This document shows, one piece after another, positions 24,690 through 35,848 of a stretch of DNA of 64,000 bases. The stretch comes from Pocillopora verrucosa. Taxonomy: Eukaryota > Cnidaria > Anthozoa > Scleractinia > Pocilloporidae. The notes under the pieces are model-generated. The model ran no database searches. It was not told where the DNA came from and was given only the letters and a program-made list of their open reading frames with translations. Where the stretch lies: NCBI RefSeq assembly GCF_036669915.1, contig NC_089324.1:14707131-14771130 (forward strand), given 5' to 3'. Positions within the stretch are counted from its first letter, which is position 1, and each line of letters starts with the position of its first letter. A program made the translations under genes and the position numbers.

Positions 24690-24849
24690 CTACAAGACAA
24701 ATATTCAATGAAGAAAAAAAATTATTTTAACTTTTGAAGATCTATTCTGTTTAATTGCATAAGACTGCTTTGCGATGGGTCACTATTTATAGCCTGAGGG
24801 AGGGGAGGGTTTGGGTATTTTGATTGCGTCGCAATAACATTTTTCTCAC

Positions 24850-27230
24850 TAAGTTGTTTTGGTTAAGAATTAAAGAAATATCTAAGTCGGAGATGATCCG
24901 TTTTTACTTCGCTGATCTCTTCTTGAATCATACGGCAAAGAAAGACTACGAGTTGTAATTTTCCAAAAGTCGACAGATTTTTTGACTGATCATGTATATG
25001 GTTAGCAACGGTTTGAATAACCTTATCATCCTTGAAAGCATAAGTGTGTGGTACTGTCGCGATTTCGCATCAAATCATATTGAGTTTCAGCTTGTATCAA
25101 AAGATCATAATCTCTTGGAAAGAAGTTCACACATGAAATATCCTCTAAACATTAGAATTCTGATTGATGTCTAAGTAAAACATTCACTAAACCATCGTTA
25201 TTCAAGCTATACAATTTAAGTTTATAAAATGACTTGGAGATTGGTTGCTTCCACTGCTGCTTTTATCATAAATCTACCTGCATTCCGACTATGCAATGCA
25301 AGAAAACGTACTCATGGCGTTAAAAATACAAACGACTTCCTTGATAATCGATCCTTCCGTTTGCGCAAAGGTTTCTGGGGTCACCGTGTGGAAATATTGC
25401 AACCAAAATAATATATATTCGAATACCTGTACACGTGTGTATTAACGATTAAAATTAGTCAGGGCTTTATCGAGCTGTTTATCATGAGCAACTGTCAGCG
25501 ATTTATGCTTCAGTCCTTCGCTGGTCTCTAAGTTTTCTGCAAACTTCATGATCCTTCCCTTTTTCTTGCGGATATCTGCTGTGTACTAACGCCATATTCA
25601 GCTGACAAATTGGTTCCCTTTTCTCCTTTCTCTAATCACAAAATCATAGACTGTTTATCTTTTATCGAAAAAACGGATCGCTTACGCTTCAAGTATATGA
25701 TGATCGTGAATAAACATTCGTGACGCTGTGTAGCTTGTTTATCTTGCATACCAAGCCTAACGAGCCAATAGAGTGTCAAATCTCACTTACTAACAAAGTA
25801 ACTCTAAGCCAATCAGACCTCACTCGAATGTTCTTCATTAGTTACGAAGCCTACGAGCGCTGCTTTTGCTTTTTGAAAGCGAAACAAACTCGACTTTACT
25901 TTTCTTTTCAATGCTGTAGTTTTAAAAAGAATATGGCTACAGATCTTGATCATGACTAATAAATATTCATGACAAAATTGGAACCAGAGAAAAAGTCCGG
26001 ATAATCGAGGATGGACTGTATATGGCTAGATTTGTTTCGACGCCTAAAACACGATTTTTTTCAGAATTGGATTTAGACAATGTTGACTGGTGGGAAATGT
26101 AAGATTTTGTTTGAATAACCACGAAATATTTTAGAAAATCTTCAGATGAACATCTCTCCCTCCGCAACTATCATCATGAATTCGACATTGCGTAATGGTT
26201 TCGAAATATTAGGAATATCACATCATTCTTGACCTACAGTCATACATCTATTTTTGAACAAACCTTGGTCCGTCATGCCAATTTCCTTGTAACAACTCAA
26301 TATCTTGAAAACGCATTCTTTGGTGGATAACTCGTATTTATATATCCAGATCGCTATAACGGTGTGACACAATTGGAGTCGATTCCCTGAAATTTAATTC
26401 TGTATACTGAAGACATAACAAGCACATGCGCACGAATATGACACGTGATTTCCTAGAAATATATGTTATTCGCCAGCCGGGTGGTCCGTATTGGGAAAAA
26501 GTGTACTCAAGACATAGGTCAGAATTTTTCCCAATGTGTACCGACCTTGGCTGGTGAATAACATATTTCTCCCTTAAACTGAACGAAATTCTTTTCAAAA
26601 GAACCAGAATGATTTAATGGAGGGGTCTAATCTCGGCAAGATCTTCCATAAACTGAACAATCTTTGAGTGAGTAAATGGTAGTTAAGAGAGAGGTAATGC
26701 AAATTAAAGAGAGAGGCCCTCACCGAAATATTTTCATTTGCGTAATGATAGATGTGATTAAGAAGGCTTCCAATTGAACTTTGAAACATTATTTTTAAGA
26801 GTATCTGTTGTAATCTGACACCGATCAATTAGAGAGCGCGTAAGAAAAACAAGCCCCTGCACACTTTTGGAAAAACAACGGAGCTAGATTGGCAAGGACT
26901 GTCACGACAATGTTTTCTAGAAAAACAGTCCATGATCTTACAGAAAATCTTATTCACTCTCATCGAGACGATTAATTAATGTACGAAGATTAACTTCTGC
27001 TCAGTCAATAAATGGCGAGTAAAGTATAATTATAAGTAAATTCCAATTTTTTTATTTGAACTTGTTTTTTTCATTTGAACTCGTTTGTTTGCTGAAATTG
27101 CATGAGGAAATCTGGTCTTTCCACCACAATTTCGAATGAGACACTTCAACCAGACACAAGAGGATTTAATGCGGCTTGTTGTGTATTCATTTAGCGGAGA
27201 CACTCACTCTTCAATAGCTTTCTATATAAT
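24850..27230. repeat. Duplicated non-coding flank of APOL-like copy B
   Basis: This is homologous to 19700-21545 with indels. It includes a stretch (about 25.4-25.98 kb) absent from copy A, ending in a pogo-like terminal sequence (TCCGGATAATCGAGGATGGA then CTGTA, near 25995-26021). The interval between may be a separate insertion. No gene was recognised. Confidence 0.55.
26459..26567. repeat. Inverted-repeat hairpin, copy B (best preserved)
   Basis: ATATGTTATTCGCCAGCC pairs with GGCTGGTGAATAACATAT almost perfectly. An inner GGTCCGTATTGGGAAAAA pairs with TTTTTCCCAATGTGTACCGA with a small bulge. The loop is about 20 nt. Confidence 0.75.
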
Positions 27231-27234
27231 TAGA

Positions 27235-28262
27235 AACGCTTCAAACTCCCCGCTAACAAACTGTTATCCTTTATCCGTTATCAGAAACGATTTCCTCTGG
27301 AAACCCAATTCGAGCGAATATATCTGTCGACGCTTTGATTACTTCACGTGAAGTGACCACTTGTAAAATGTACGCTTCCGGTAGGATGAATCATAATCGA
27401 TATAAGTCACAATGGATTTTCCATCAAGTGGACCACAAGATCCATTACACCTCTTACCCAAGGACCTCGAGGTAAAGGTGTTGGTCGAAGCGGTGTGTAC
27501 TTTTTAAGAGGTTGATCAACAATGCACGCTTGACAATTCTTGACCTTAGTTTCTATTGCATGATCCATACCATCAGAAAAAAAAAAAAACGAATTCGAAG
27601 AGATTGTTTAGTCTTGACGACTCCCTGATGGGTCTCGTGCGCTAATTTCAGAATTTCTTTTCGCAACGACTGTGGTACTACAATTCGGTTTTCTCGGAGA
27701 ACAATTCCGTCAAGATTAGACAATTCGTCTCTTTATGCACCATAAAGTTTGAGATCATCCGTCAGTAACAATTTTCCACTTTGAGTTTGAACAAGTAAAT
27801 GGGAGAGCGTGATGTCTCGGATCGCATGTCAGAGAGGGTGACAGCTTGAGGGTCTCACATATTTGATGTGAAAACAAATCTTATGTAGTCTTTACAAACT
27901 AAACCAGTATCGGAGAAATCATTTTGTTTGGACGGAAAACGCAATAACAAATCTGCTGTGTTAGCGTTACCTACGATATGCTGAATACGAAAAGTATACC
28001 GGTGCAATCGCCAAGCTAAGCGCTGAATACGCGGTGGTAAACTTTTACTCGAGTGCAGATTGAGCATAATAGGAAGAGGCGTGTTGTCGGTTAGCAAGGT
28101 GAACTCTAACAGCCAAAACACAACCAAGCGCTTCGTGCTCAATCTGCGAATATCCCCTTAAAGGTTCTGTCGATGTAAGTAATCGACTGATGCGCGCAAT
28201 AAGTTTGCGCTCACTAGTTCGTTGAACTTGCGGTAGAATTGCTCCTAAACCACAGGCAGCCC
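27235..28262 (-). mobile_element. Ty3/gypsy pol fragment B (RNase H to integrase), decayed
   Basis: The minus strand reads RNase H (SRLLTSTEPLRGYSQIEHEA, then TLLTDNTPLPIMLNLHSS and LPPRIQRLAWRLHRYTFRIQ), then the integrase N-terminal region, then the start of the core. 27235-27800 is nearly the same as 22480-23040 of fragment A, so both derive from one element carried in the block duplication. Frameshifts are present. Confidence 0.8.
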
Positions 28263-28273
28263 AGGTTCCAGCT

Positions 28274-28425
28274 GGTCTTTCCTCCATAATTTCGAATGAG
28301 ACTCTTTAAGTGTTCAAAAGCGTATTTAATGCGGCTTTTTCTCATTGAACTCTTACAGTTCCTGTTCTGCAATTTTCGGTACAAATGTCCAAATTGAAAG
28401 GACTTGAAAAGACTCACCGAAATTA
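28274..28425. repeat. Block end sequence, shared with 54096-54240
   Basis: CTGGTCTTTCCTCCATAATT and about 130 bases after it match the far end of the third block copy near 54.1 kb. It also repeats the words at 27115 and 21409, on the other side of the gypsy fragment. Confidence 0.6.
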
Positions 28426-28522
28426 AAGCGTATTTGCAGTAGAACTGAAAACTTCTCACGCCCTTTCACTACGAACAAATTGTTTGAGAGAATTCAGAAA
28501 TTGAATGTATGAAAGTTCCATC

Positions 28523-28938
28523 GAAAAATGCAAAACAAATTACTACTGTTCCACAATCTTACTGATATATTTTCAGTTTCTTTATTATATGTTGCGACAT
28601 CTTCTTCAATCTCTGCTCGTTTACAGTGAGCTATCAGTGAATCCTCTACACTCATGATCACTTGTCACATCACAAATTTTTAGGTAATTTAAGGCCTTCT
28701 AGCTTTTACATTTTTCTAGACGCTTGGTCCATTTAGAAATTATTCAGGGATTCTGTTTTTACTACAATATTGCCTATAATCAAGATTTTGTGGATAGCTC
28801 TGCTCTGTATATCAATATTTTTATTAAGGTTTTATTTTTTAAAACTTAAAGTTATCCAAAAATGTAGAATAATTTCAAATTATATTTCACACATTTGCAA
28901 TATTGGCGAACTACCGGAAGATTGGTGTAAAATTGATA
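28523..28938. repeat. Second copy of the SLC4 downstream sequence
   Basis: GAAAAATGCAAAACAAATTA to GTGTAAAATTGAT matches 16795-17200, just 3' of the SLC4 gene, with small indels. It closes the duplicated block on the right. Confidence 0.75.
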
Positions 28939-30990
28939 GCGGAGCTCGCAGCGCACGTAGCGTAGCCCCATAATTATACAAAATAGTAGTAACCATCAAG
29001 CCGAAAAAATTTGGACTTGCGACCGAACAAGGGGATACTTTAAGCATACGCGGCCAAGTGCATTGCAGGTACGTTCTTAGCCATTATGTAATGGAAGGGC
29101 GCGATTGCGTGCGTAACTAGATAACCCCATTAGTGCCAGGAGACACTGGCTTTACGTGAACTAGTAAATGTAAAGCCGCGTAAGCAAATAATTTGCAACT
29201 CGCATTTTGAGCCGGAAATCAAACTGGTGAGGTTGTAGTTGAACATTAATTCTCAGTATTTTGCAATTTTTAATCAACTCGCAAAGCAACAATACTGACA
29301 GAGTTAAAACTTTGTCGACTGGAAAAAATTGTTCTAATTAAAGTTCGTGGAGAAAGGGTTTTGAGTGAAAATAGGCTGGAAAGAAAGAGACAGAGCGACC
29401 AAAGAAAGCAAGAAGTAAAAGGCGTAAAGCGAGTCGAGAAAAACGCGCATGAAAGATAAAAAGAACGCTAAAATAGGCAAAATACGGCAAGAGGAACGCG
29501 AAAGAGAACAAGAAAACATCGCCCAGAATGCTATTGTCTTTCGCGACATGTACTTGCAGTGCCCATTTAATCGGCGGGCAGCATAATAATTTGCATATCC
29601 TGAACTAGTCGGTTGTGATTGGTCAGCAGGTAAAGCTTTGGGAATACATGAGTCTCTTTGCATATTTCAGCTGCTGTCAATCAAATGTAAAGTAAATCCC
29701 AAGTTGCCAACAGTTAAGCATCTGAATTCATAACATTTGTCTGTAAATAACACTTTTTTTAAATAAACGGTTATACTGAATTTTGCGAACATTGCTAGAC
29801 GTATTTAAGTAAGTAAGTAACTTCATTTCTGAGTCAAGCATAAAGACCACCCAAAGGAAAAATCCTAATAGGGGACATGTAAGAGAATAATGGTATCTTT
29901 AAAGTTCGATTAGTTCAACAATCGCACTCGCAAAAAAAGTAGGTTCCATGAACCTCCAACCAAGGATTGAGGTCGATAGCCGGATGTTCTGTTTTATGTT
30001 ATTGCCTATTTTCTATTTCGTTAAAATCGCTTCAATCGGTAGAGAAAAATATGAGCGATGCTTCCGACAACCGGCTTGTGATTGCGACGATCGTCGAGAT
30101 AGAACTAAAGTCTATCTTGCGACAATAATAGGAGTGTGGTTTCCATATGATAATAACGATTGCTGAATATTTTTGCAGCGATCGCAGCGATCATATCTTA
30201 AAAGCTTTTACAGTTTTTTAAGCATTGTCTAGTTACCACCTCAATTTCAATACTAATTAGGCGGCGTGTGCGCGATTGTTTGCGGAGGCGGAGCTTAGCA
30301 TACCGTGATATTCTCGCGGGAAGTTTAAAATAGGTCACTTGTATTCTCGTGGGGGTCTCCAAAGGACAAATTTGGATAGAACACTACGATGCTGAGCAAA
30401 CGTTTTCGAAATTCGCGTTTTGCGACTACTTCCAAAGTTTGGAATCCCTTGGAAATTTCTATGAAGGTTTCTAGAATGTCAAATAAAAATAACCGTATGG
30501 TAAAAGAGAAATCTAGCAATTGAGTGAAGATAAATTACGCCTGAAAGTGCGCCGAGATCGACTTCTCATACAAGCAGGATGCTAACATTGTCAATTTTCA
30601 AGGCAAATTTGCGACCTCTTCTGAAAGCGCAAGAACAAAGTGAGAATGCTACACTGTTCAATTGAACTTTCTTCTTTAAAAGCCATATGGTAAAAGTAGC
30701 ATTTGAAAAGTAGTTTATCCGTAAACGAAGAGAACGTAAGCCTTCCTCGACATTTTCAGCCCTTTTCCTTTATTGTTTGACAATCATTTTCTAATTAGCT
30801 TTTAAATTTAGCGCCAGCGTCTCAATGAAAGTCCCGGATATGTCGCTGAATTCTGGGCGATGAGGCATAAGTAAAAAGGCGAATATCTAGCGAAGAGCAA
30901 CGTAAAAAGGGAAATACAAAGAGCTCCAGAAAACTCAAAATGGGTCATCAACAAAGACGGAGAAGCGAACTGTTACAATATGCGCGTGAT
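28939..30990. other. About 2 kb without a recognisable gene
   Basis: It opens with a GC-rich word set (GGAGCTCGCAGCGCACGTAG) that looks like a transposon end. A purine-rich stretch at 29330-29530 gives K/R/E-rich frames with stops. TAAGTAAGTAAGTAA lies near 29807. No conserved protein, splice structure or RNA gene could be supported. Confidence 0.5.
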
Positions 30991-31089
30991 TTCTATCAGT
31001 GATTAACTAGACTAGGTTCGAGTTACATTGGTATGTTTTCGTCACGACGTATGTTAATAAAAACAGTTGATTGAACCGATCTTGAAACA
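30991..31089 (+). repeat. Putative 5' LTR remnant (99-bp direct repeat)
   Basis: It matches 38408-38506 over 99 bp with only a few mismatches, ends in GAAACA, and is followed at once by TGGTGGCAGC. Sequence to its left does not match that left of the right copy. The LTRs are therefore either very short or have lost their 5' parts. Confidence 0.6.
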
Positions 31090-31107
31090 TGGTGGCAGCA
31101 AAATAGG
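31090..31107 (+). other. Putative primer-binding site
   Basis: TGGTGGCAGCAAAATAGG follows directly after the CA end of the putative LTR. The leading TGG matches the CCA end of a priming tRNA. Which tRNA was not determined. Confidence 0.5.
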
Positions 31108-31236
31108 ACAAAGAATCTATCGCCTCCCACTTTCAGCGTCGCAACTACAATTTAAATCATCCTGTAGCCATCACCTGGCTCTTCGCAACAACCACAAGCA
31201 CAACATGGAATTGTGCGACACCCGTCTTTTGGCGCG

Positions 31237-32290
31237 GTGTCCGGGATAGTGCCACCTAGAAAATTATGTACAACTGGAAACGTAGCGGACAACTGGAAGG
31301 TATGGAAACAAATGTGGAGCAACTACATGGTTATTGTTCAACTCGAGATGAAACCGCCGGCGTACAAGGTCGCGTTGTTTCTCCACTGTATCGGTGTTGA
31401 TGCGTTAAAGATTTTTAACGTGTAGCGGGTTTCGGTTCTCAAGGTATAAACATATCTGATCGGAGGTAGAGATTTACTGATTTCAAGCACTCATCTTTGT
31501 ATCTAATTGATTATCCTTTATTCTTGATTACGGTACTTGAAAACGTAAAACCTGCAAGGTAATTTATGGCATAACATGCTATTAAGAACGATTAGAAACT
31601 ATACATAACATGAGCTATTGTGCGATCACTCGTACACATAGGGCGTACACGATAATACTATTTATAATTAATTCACGCAATAACCGAGATAACAAACATA
31701 ATCCGCAAACATGCAAATCATATCACTTTTCTCCGGTAAAATTCTTCTTATTTTACGGCCTCAAATCTTGTAACTTTGATCTTAATCGACTGCGTCCGAG
31801 GACAACTAGCATTCTCTCTAATTTCATTGAACTTATGACACTTAACTCAAAACGGAAATTATGTAGTCGACGATTGTGGAATCATAGCTAATCATTACAT
31901 AACGGCTTCCAGTTCGAAAGTCCAAACGATAAAAATGACCTGGCAAAGATTCTACAAAAGTTCAACAAATTCACCATCGGAGAACTGAACGAAACCTTTG
32001 AAAGGTACACTTTCAACTTCAGAAATCAACAGGAAAACGAAAGCATTGATTCTTATGTCACCGCCCTTCGCACACTCGCAAAAACATGTAATTTTTGTGA
32101 GTGCATGCGTGACTCGATTAATCGTGACAGGGTTGTCCTGGGCATTTAAGATCATCGCACCTTCTGCAAGAACGGAGCCTCACTCTGTCAAAGAGTATCG
32201 ATCTTTGCAAAAGTTCTGAAGCGAAAAATTTGCAATTGAAAACGATCTCTGGCGCCCAGAACGAAGATGTTCACGCCGTGAAAGATAAAC
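31237..32290 (+). pseudogene. Ty3/gypsy gag, split by a solo LTR
   Basis: The frame SGIVPPRKLCTTGN, WKVWKQMWSNYMVI, YKVALFLHCIGVDALKIFN runs to 31420. It resumes at 31905 (GFQFESPNDKNDLAKIL, TFERYTFNFRNQ, SIDSYVTALRTLAKTC, SQLK-like AISGAQNED region) in the same reading frame once the insertion and one target-site copy are removed. A TAA interrupts it after VVLGI and a frameshift follows. The usual start codon position reads GTG. The capsid-like fold is inferred from similarity to cnidarian gypsy gag proteins. Confidence 0.75.
31421..31899. mobile_element. Solo LTR (479 bp) with 5-bp target duplication
   Basis: The insert starts TGTAGCGGG and ends CATTACA, so it has TG...CA termini with short TGTA/TACA inversion. 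TAACG flanks it at 31416-31420 and 31900-31904. Removing the insert and one TAACG restores the gag frame exactly. It has no coding capacity. It is unrelated by eye to the host element's 99-bp repeats, so it comes from another LTR family. Confidence 0.88.
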
Positions 32291-32320
32291 ACCCATCAAA
32301 CAGCCGTGATGACAAGTACG

Positions 32321-32413
32321 AGAACATCGCCCTGAAGAGAGAAAGGTATCAGCTTCCCGTACTTGATGACATACTCCCGGAGCTCTCAAAAGCTAGAGTA
32401 TTCTCGACAGTTG
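32321..32413 (+). pseudogene. Ty3/gypsy reverse transcriptase, N-terminal scrap
   Basis: The frame ALKRERYQLPVLDDILPELS followed by KARVFSTV is the segment just before the first catalytic Asp of gypsy reverse transcriptases. It stops at 32413, where the LINE begins. The matching continuation starts at 35921. Confidence 0.8.
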
Positions 32414-32455
32414 TGTCCTTGCCCCTGAATCCCTGAATCCAGCGCAGGCGCCAAA

Positions 32456-33082
32456 ATGGCAGCCACGAATCTTTTTCGTTCTGCACTTTTGTGTTTGTTT
32501 TTAGTATCTTATATTGGTATTTTACCAGTTAATCAGCTGCAAGACTTGCCACTACAAGACCAAATCGAATATCCCTATCAAATATCTCAAGTGTTAACGT
32601 CTGTCAAAATTAGCGGTTCAACCGGTTTCCATCGAACAGGCCGTGCAATTTGCGTTTGGAGAAAACATGGCTTTGTTTCCCTCAGCATTCCCGGACACGA
32701 TCCTCCGATTGAAATAACTATGTATATGGATGTTGCAACCAACCCGGGCCCAAGTTCTTCCTTACATCAACGAAACTGGCAAACAGATGGAACCATAAAT
32801 CATCCTCCAAGTTTTAAAATTCGCGGGAATTCAGTTTGTCTTTCCTATTTGCATACTAACGACTGCACGAGACTCTGTTATTCACGCCAAGATCTTCTTA
32901 ATATTCGCCGTACCATCTCAATACCGCCACATTCTAGGCTCGTTAAAACTTGCTGGAATTCTGAGATATCGTGGAAAGAGAGCAGGAAAGCACCGAATAC
33001 CAGTAATTATATCCAATCAATCGCTGAAAACACGACACTTGCAAAGAAGTTATCAACGGGCACCGGGAAGAAACATCAATAA
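32456..33082 (+). CDS. LINE ORF1 protein with 2A-like motif
   Basis: This frame has 208 codons from an ATG in a good context (AAAATGGCA). Residues 6-25 are hydrophobic (LFRSALLCLFLVSYIGILPV), like a signal sequence or membrane anchor. Residues 92-99 read DVATNPGP, close to the ribosome-skipping 2A consensus DxExNPGP, with Ala in the Glu position. If active, it would release a 98-residue leader from a downstream product that begins with Pro. The remainder is basic with two Cys-containing stretches (SVCLSYLHTNDCTRLCY), and I see no standard zinc knuckle. An RNA-binding role is inferred from position only. It ends 31 bp before the first ATG of ORF2. Confidence 0.75.
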   Translation: MAATNLFRSALLCLFLVSYIGILPVNQLQDLPLQDQIEYPYQISQVLTSVKISGSTGFHRTGRAICVWRKHGFVSLSIPGHDPPIEITMYMDVATNPGPSSSLHQRNWQTDGTINHPPSFKIRGNSVCLSYLHTNDCTRLCYSRQDLLNIRRTISIPPHSRLVKTCWNSEISWKESRKAPNTSNYIQSIAENTTLAKKLSTGTGKKHQ

Positions 33083-33113
33083 TTTGATTACAATTCTAAC
33101 AAAGAATGGCAAA

Positions 33114-34501
33114 ATGCAAAAGCAAAACACCAGCCATTTCGTACCAACCATTATGTTAGCGAATACTATGTCACTGGTTCCTAAGCTGAGTGAAGTTGAA
33201 GAACTAATCTTAAGGGATGAAATTCAGGTCTGCTGCATTACAGAAACCTGGCTGAAAGACCACATCAGCGACACAGTTGTAAACATTGAAGGATATAACA
33301 TCACACGGACCGACCGATCATCTCACGAGCATGGAGGAGTCTGTGTATATGTCAAGGAGGACGTCAAATATGAAATTCCCGAGAAGTTACGTTGCTGTAA
33401 CGACCATGAAATAATCTGGCTCAAATTAGATCCATCACGCTCTCCCCGCGGTTTTTCTTGCATCTTGCTGGCCGTCGTTTACTACCCAGGCCGTAACAGT
33501 TCAGCAGAATCCGACAGTCAGAATTTGCTCAACCATCTATTTGAAAGTTTGAAATCAGCCGAATCTTTGTATCCAAATTGTGGAATTATTGTCACTGGCG
33601 ATTTTAACCGTCTTGATATGTGCCATTTGCGGAACCATTTTAAATTAAAGCAGCTTGTTAAATTCCCCACAAGAGGCCAGGCCACGCTTGATCTAATACT
33701 AACAAACATGGGTAATCACTTCTCAACGCCCGAGAGCTTTCCCCCCTTTGGTCTGTCAGACCATAGCACAGTCATCGTGAAGCCGAAGGAAAGGATACTG
33801 AACCAACATACTAGGAAAAAGATCAATATCAGGGATATGAGAGAAAGCAAGAAGACAAGTCTCGGCCGCTATCTCAGCAATGTCGACTGGTCATGCATCA
33901 ATATGCAAAGCTCCTGTGAGGGAAAACTCCGCAATTTCAACGAACTGATAACAAACGGCATAAATAACATCATGCCAGAAAGGTCGATTAAAGTTTACCC
34001 GAAGGACGCCCCTTGGATGACAATAAAACTCAAGGAGTTGATTCGTTTGCGTCAAAATGCATTTCATTCCAACAAGAAGGGTCCAGTTTTCAGATTCTAC
34101 CGCAATGCTGTCAATAGAGAAAGGAAACTATGCAAAGCAGCCTACTATACTTCAAAAGTGCAAGATCTCAAAGGTGTGAATCCCCGTCAGTGGTGGAAAG
34201 AGATAAATAAACTGAGTGGATCCAAAAAACAAAACCCCAATTTACTGTCCTCCCTCGATGTACAGCAATTCACCAACATGTCCCCCCAAGAAATCGCCAG
34301 TGCAATAAATGAAGCTCTTCTAGAACCGCTCCAGTCTTATCAGCCTATCAACTGTGAGAACACGTCTGTTCTCCTTCCTACAGGAGAAGGCGCCGAATTC
34401 CCTAAAATATCAACACATCGAGTGTACATTAATCTGAAACGCCTCAACAAACACAAAGCTCCTGGCCCGGACGGCATACCTAATTGGGTTCTAAAGGAAT
34501 A
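33114..34501 (+). CDS. LINE ORF2 part 1: AP endonuclease and start of reverse transcriptase
   Basis: From the first ATG at 33114 the frame shows the AP-endonuclease motifs in order: LANTMSLVPK, ITETWL, GGVCVYV, GDFN, LDLILTN and GLSDHSTV. The catalytic Asp and His positions (GDFN, SDH) are present. A linker follows, then HKAPGPDGIPNWVLK, the usual beginning of the reverse transcriptase. A TAG at 34500-34502 ends the frame and the domain continues at once in another frame. This looks like a single-base loss, because the protein motifs continue across the stop without a gap. Confidence 0.8.
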
Positions 34502-35848
34502 GCCGAAATTTTAGCACAGCCCATAACGGACGTTTTGAACACTTCCTACAAAGAACAAAAATTGCCGTCAGTTTGGAAATTGGCGAATATAACACCCCTC
34601 CCAAAGGTAAAACAAGTGACTGATCCCAAGAAGGAGCTAAGGCCAATTTCATTTACACCTGCGTTATCAAAACTTGCTGAGGATTTTATAGTTTCTGACT
34701 TCATCAAACCGGCCGTGGAAAAAGTAGCGGACCCAAATCAGTTCGGAACGGTATCTGGATCATCCACTGTACTGGCACTCATAAGCATGATACACAATTG
34801 GCTTGAAGCAACAGACGGAAACGGAGCGTCAGTTCGGGTCCTTCTTTTTGATTACCGAAAGGCCTTTGACCTAATAGATCAGTCCATCCTAATATCAAAA
34901 CTGAATCAACTGGACATTCCGAAGAGCGTTATTAACTGGATAGTTGACTTCCTTTCAAATAGGTCTCAGAGAGTTAAACTTGGCAATGACTGTTTCTCTG
35001 AGTGGAGCAAAGTGCCTGCCGGAGTACCACAGGGAACCAAACTGGGCCCCTGGCTTTTCCTTTTAATGATAAACGATTTGTCAGTTTCGCTCGACAATTT
35101 TAATCTGTGGAAATACGTTGACGATACGACGGTATCAGAAACCGTCCCGAAAGGAAAGATTAGTCACGCGCAAAGTGCAGTTGACCAAGTACAGTCCTGG
35201 TCTGAGGAAAATCTATTTCAATTGAATTGCGCAAAAACCAAAGAACTGTTGATCAGCTTTAGCCCTCAATACCCCCAATTTCCAAAAACCAACGTGGACG
35301 GGGAACTAATTGAATCTGTGCAGTGTGTTAAACTTCTTGGACTCAATATTAATTCAACTCTAACTTGGAACAACCATATTACAGAAATAATAAAGAAATC
35401 CAACTCAAAACACTATTTTTTGATTCAACTTAAGCGGGCTAAAGTACCTACAATCGATCTTGTAGCAATCTATTGCGCAACCATCAGGTCCTGCCTAGAC
35501 TACGCCTGCCCAGTGTTCCACCATGCACTTCCGAAATATCTACAAGTCGATCTGGAGAGAGTGCAGAAAAGAGCCCTCGCATGCATCTTCCCTGGAGCAT
35601 CATACAAAGAAGCCCTCGATCAAGCAAACATCCTTAGCTTGAGAACCCACCAAGAACAGTTGACATCGACACTTTTCCGATCAGTTTTAGAAAACAAAAA
35701 CAACAAAATTCATTCTTTAATCCCAAAAAGTTATCAGGCTAATTACAATTTTAGGAAACAGAGGAATTTCAATCTTAATCGTTGTAAGACCGACAGAGCG
35801 GCAACAAGTTTCATAAATATGTGTTGCAGAAACAGTTTGTACAATTAA
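34499..35848 (+). pseudogene. LINE ORF2 part 2: reverse transcriptase, frameshifted from part 1
   Basis: Motifs in order are RPISFTPALSKLAED, LLFDYRKAFDLID (motif A Asp present), PAGVPQGTKLGPWLF (motif B) and LWKYVDDTTVSE (YVDD, both catalytic Asp present), then thumb-like QLNCAKTKELLI and VKLLGLNINSTLTW. The frame has no ATG of its own where part 1 ends, so it is the continuation of ORF2 beyond a frameshift. Catalytic residues are intact, suggesting a recent loss of activity. Confidence 0.82.

Noticed and set aside
29334..29663. 109-codon minus-strand frame with a hydrophobic stretch
   Set aside because: It arises from a purine-rich segment on the other strand; no homologous motif and no splice support.
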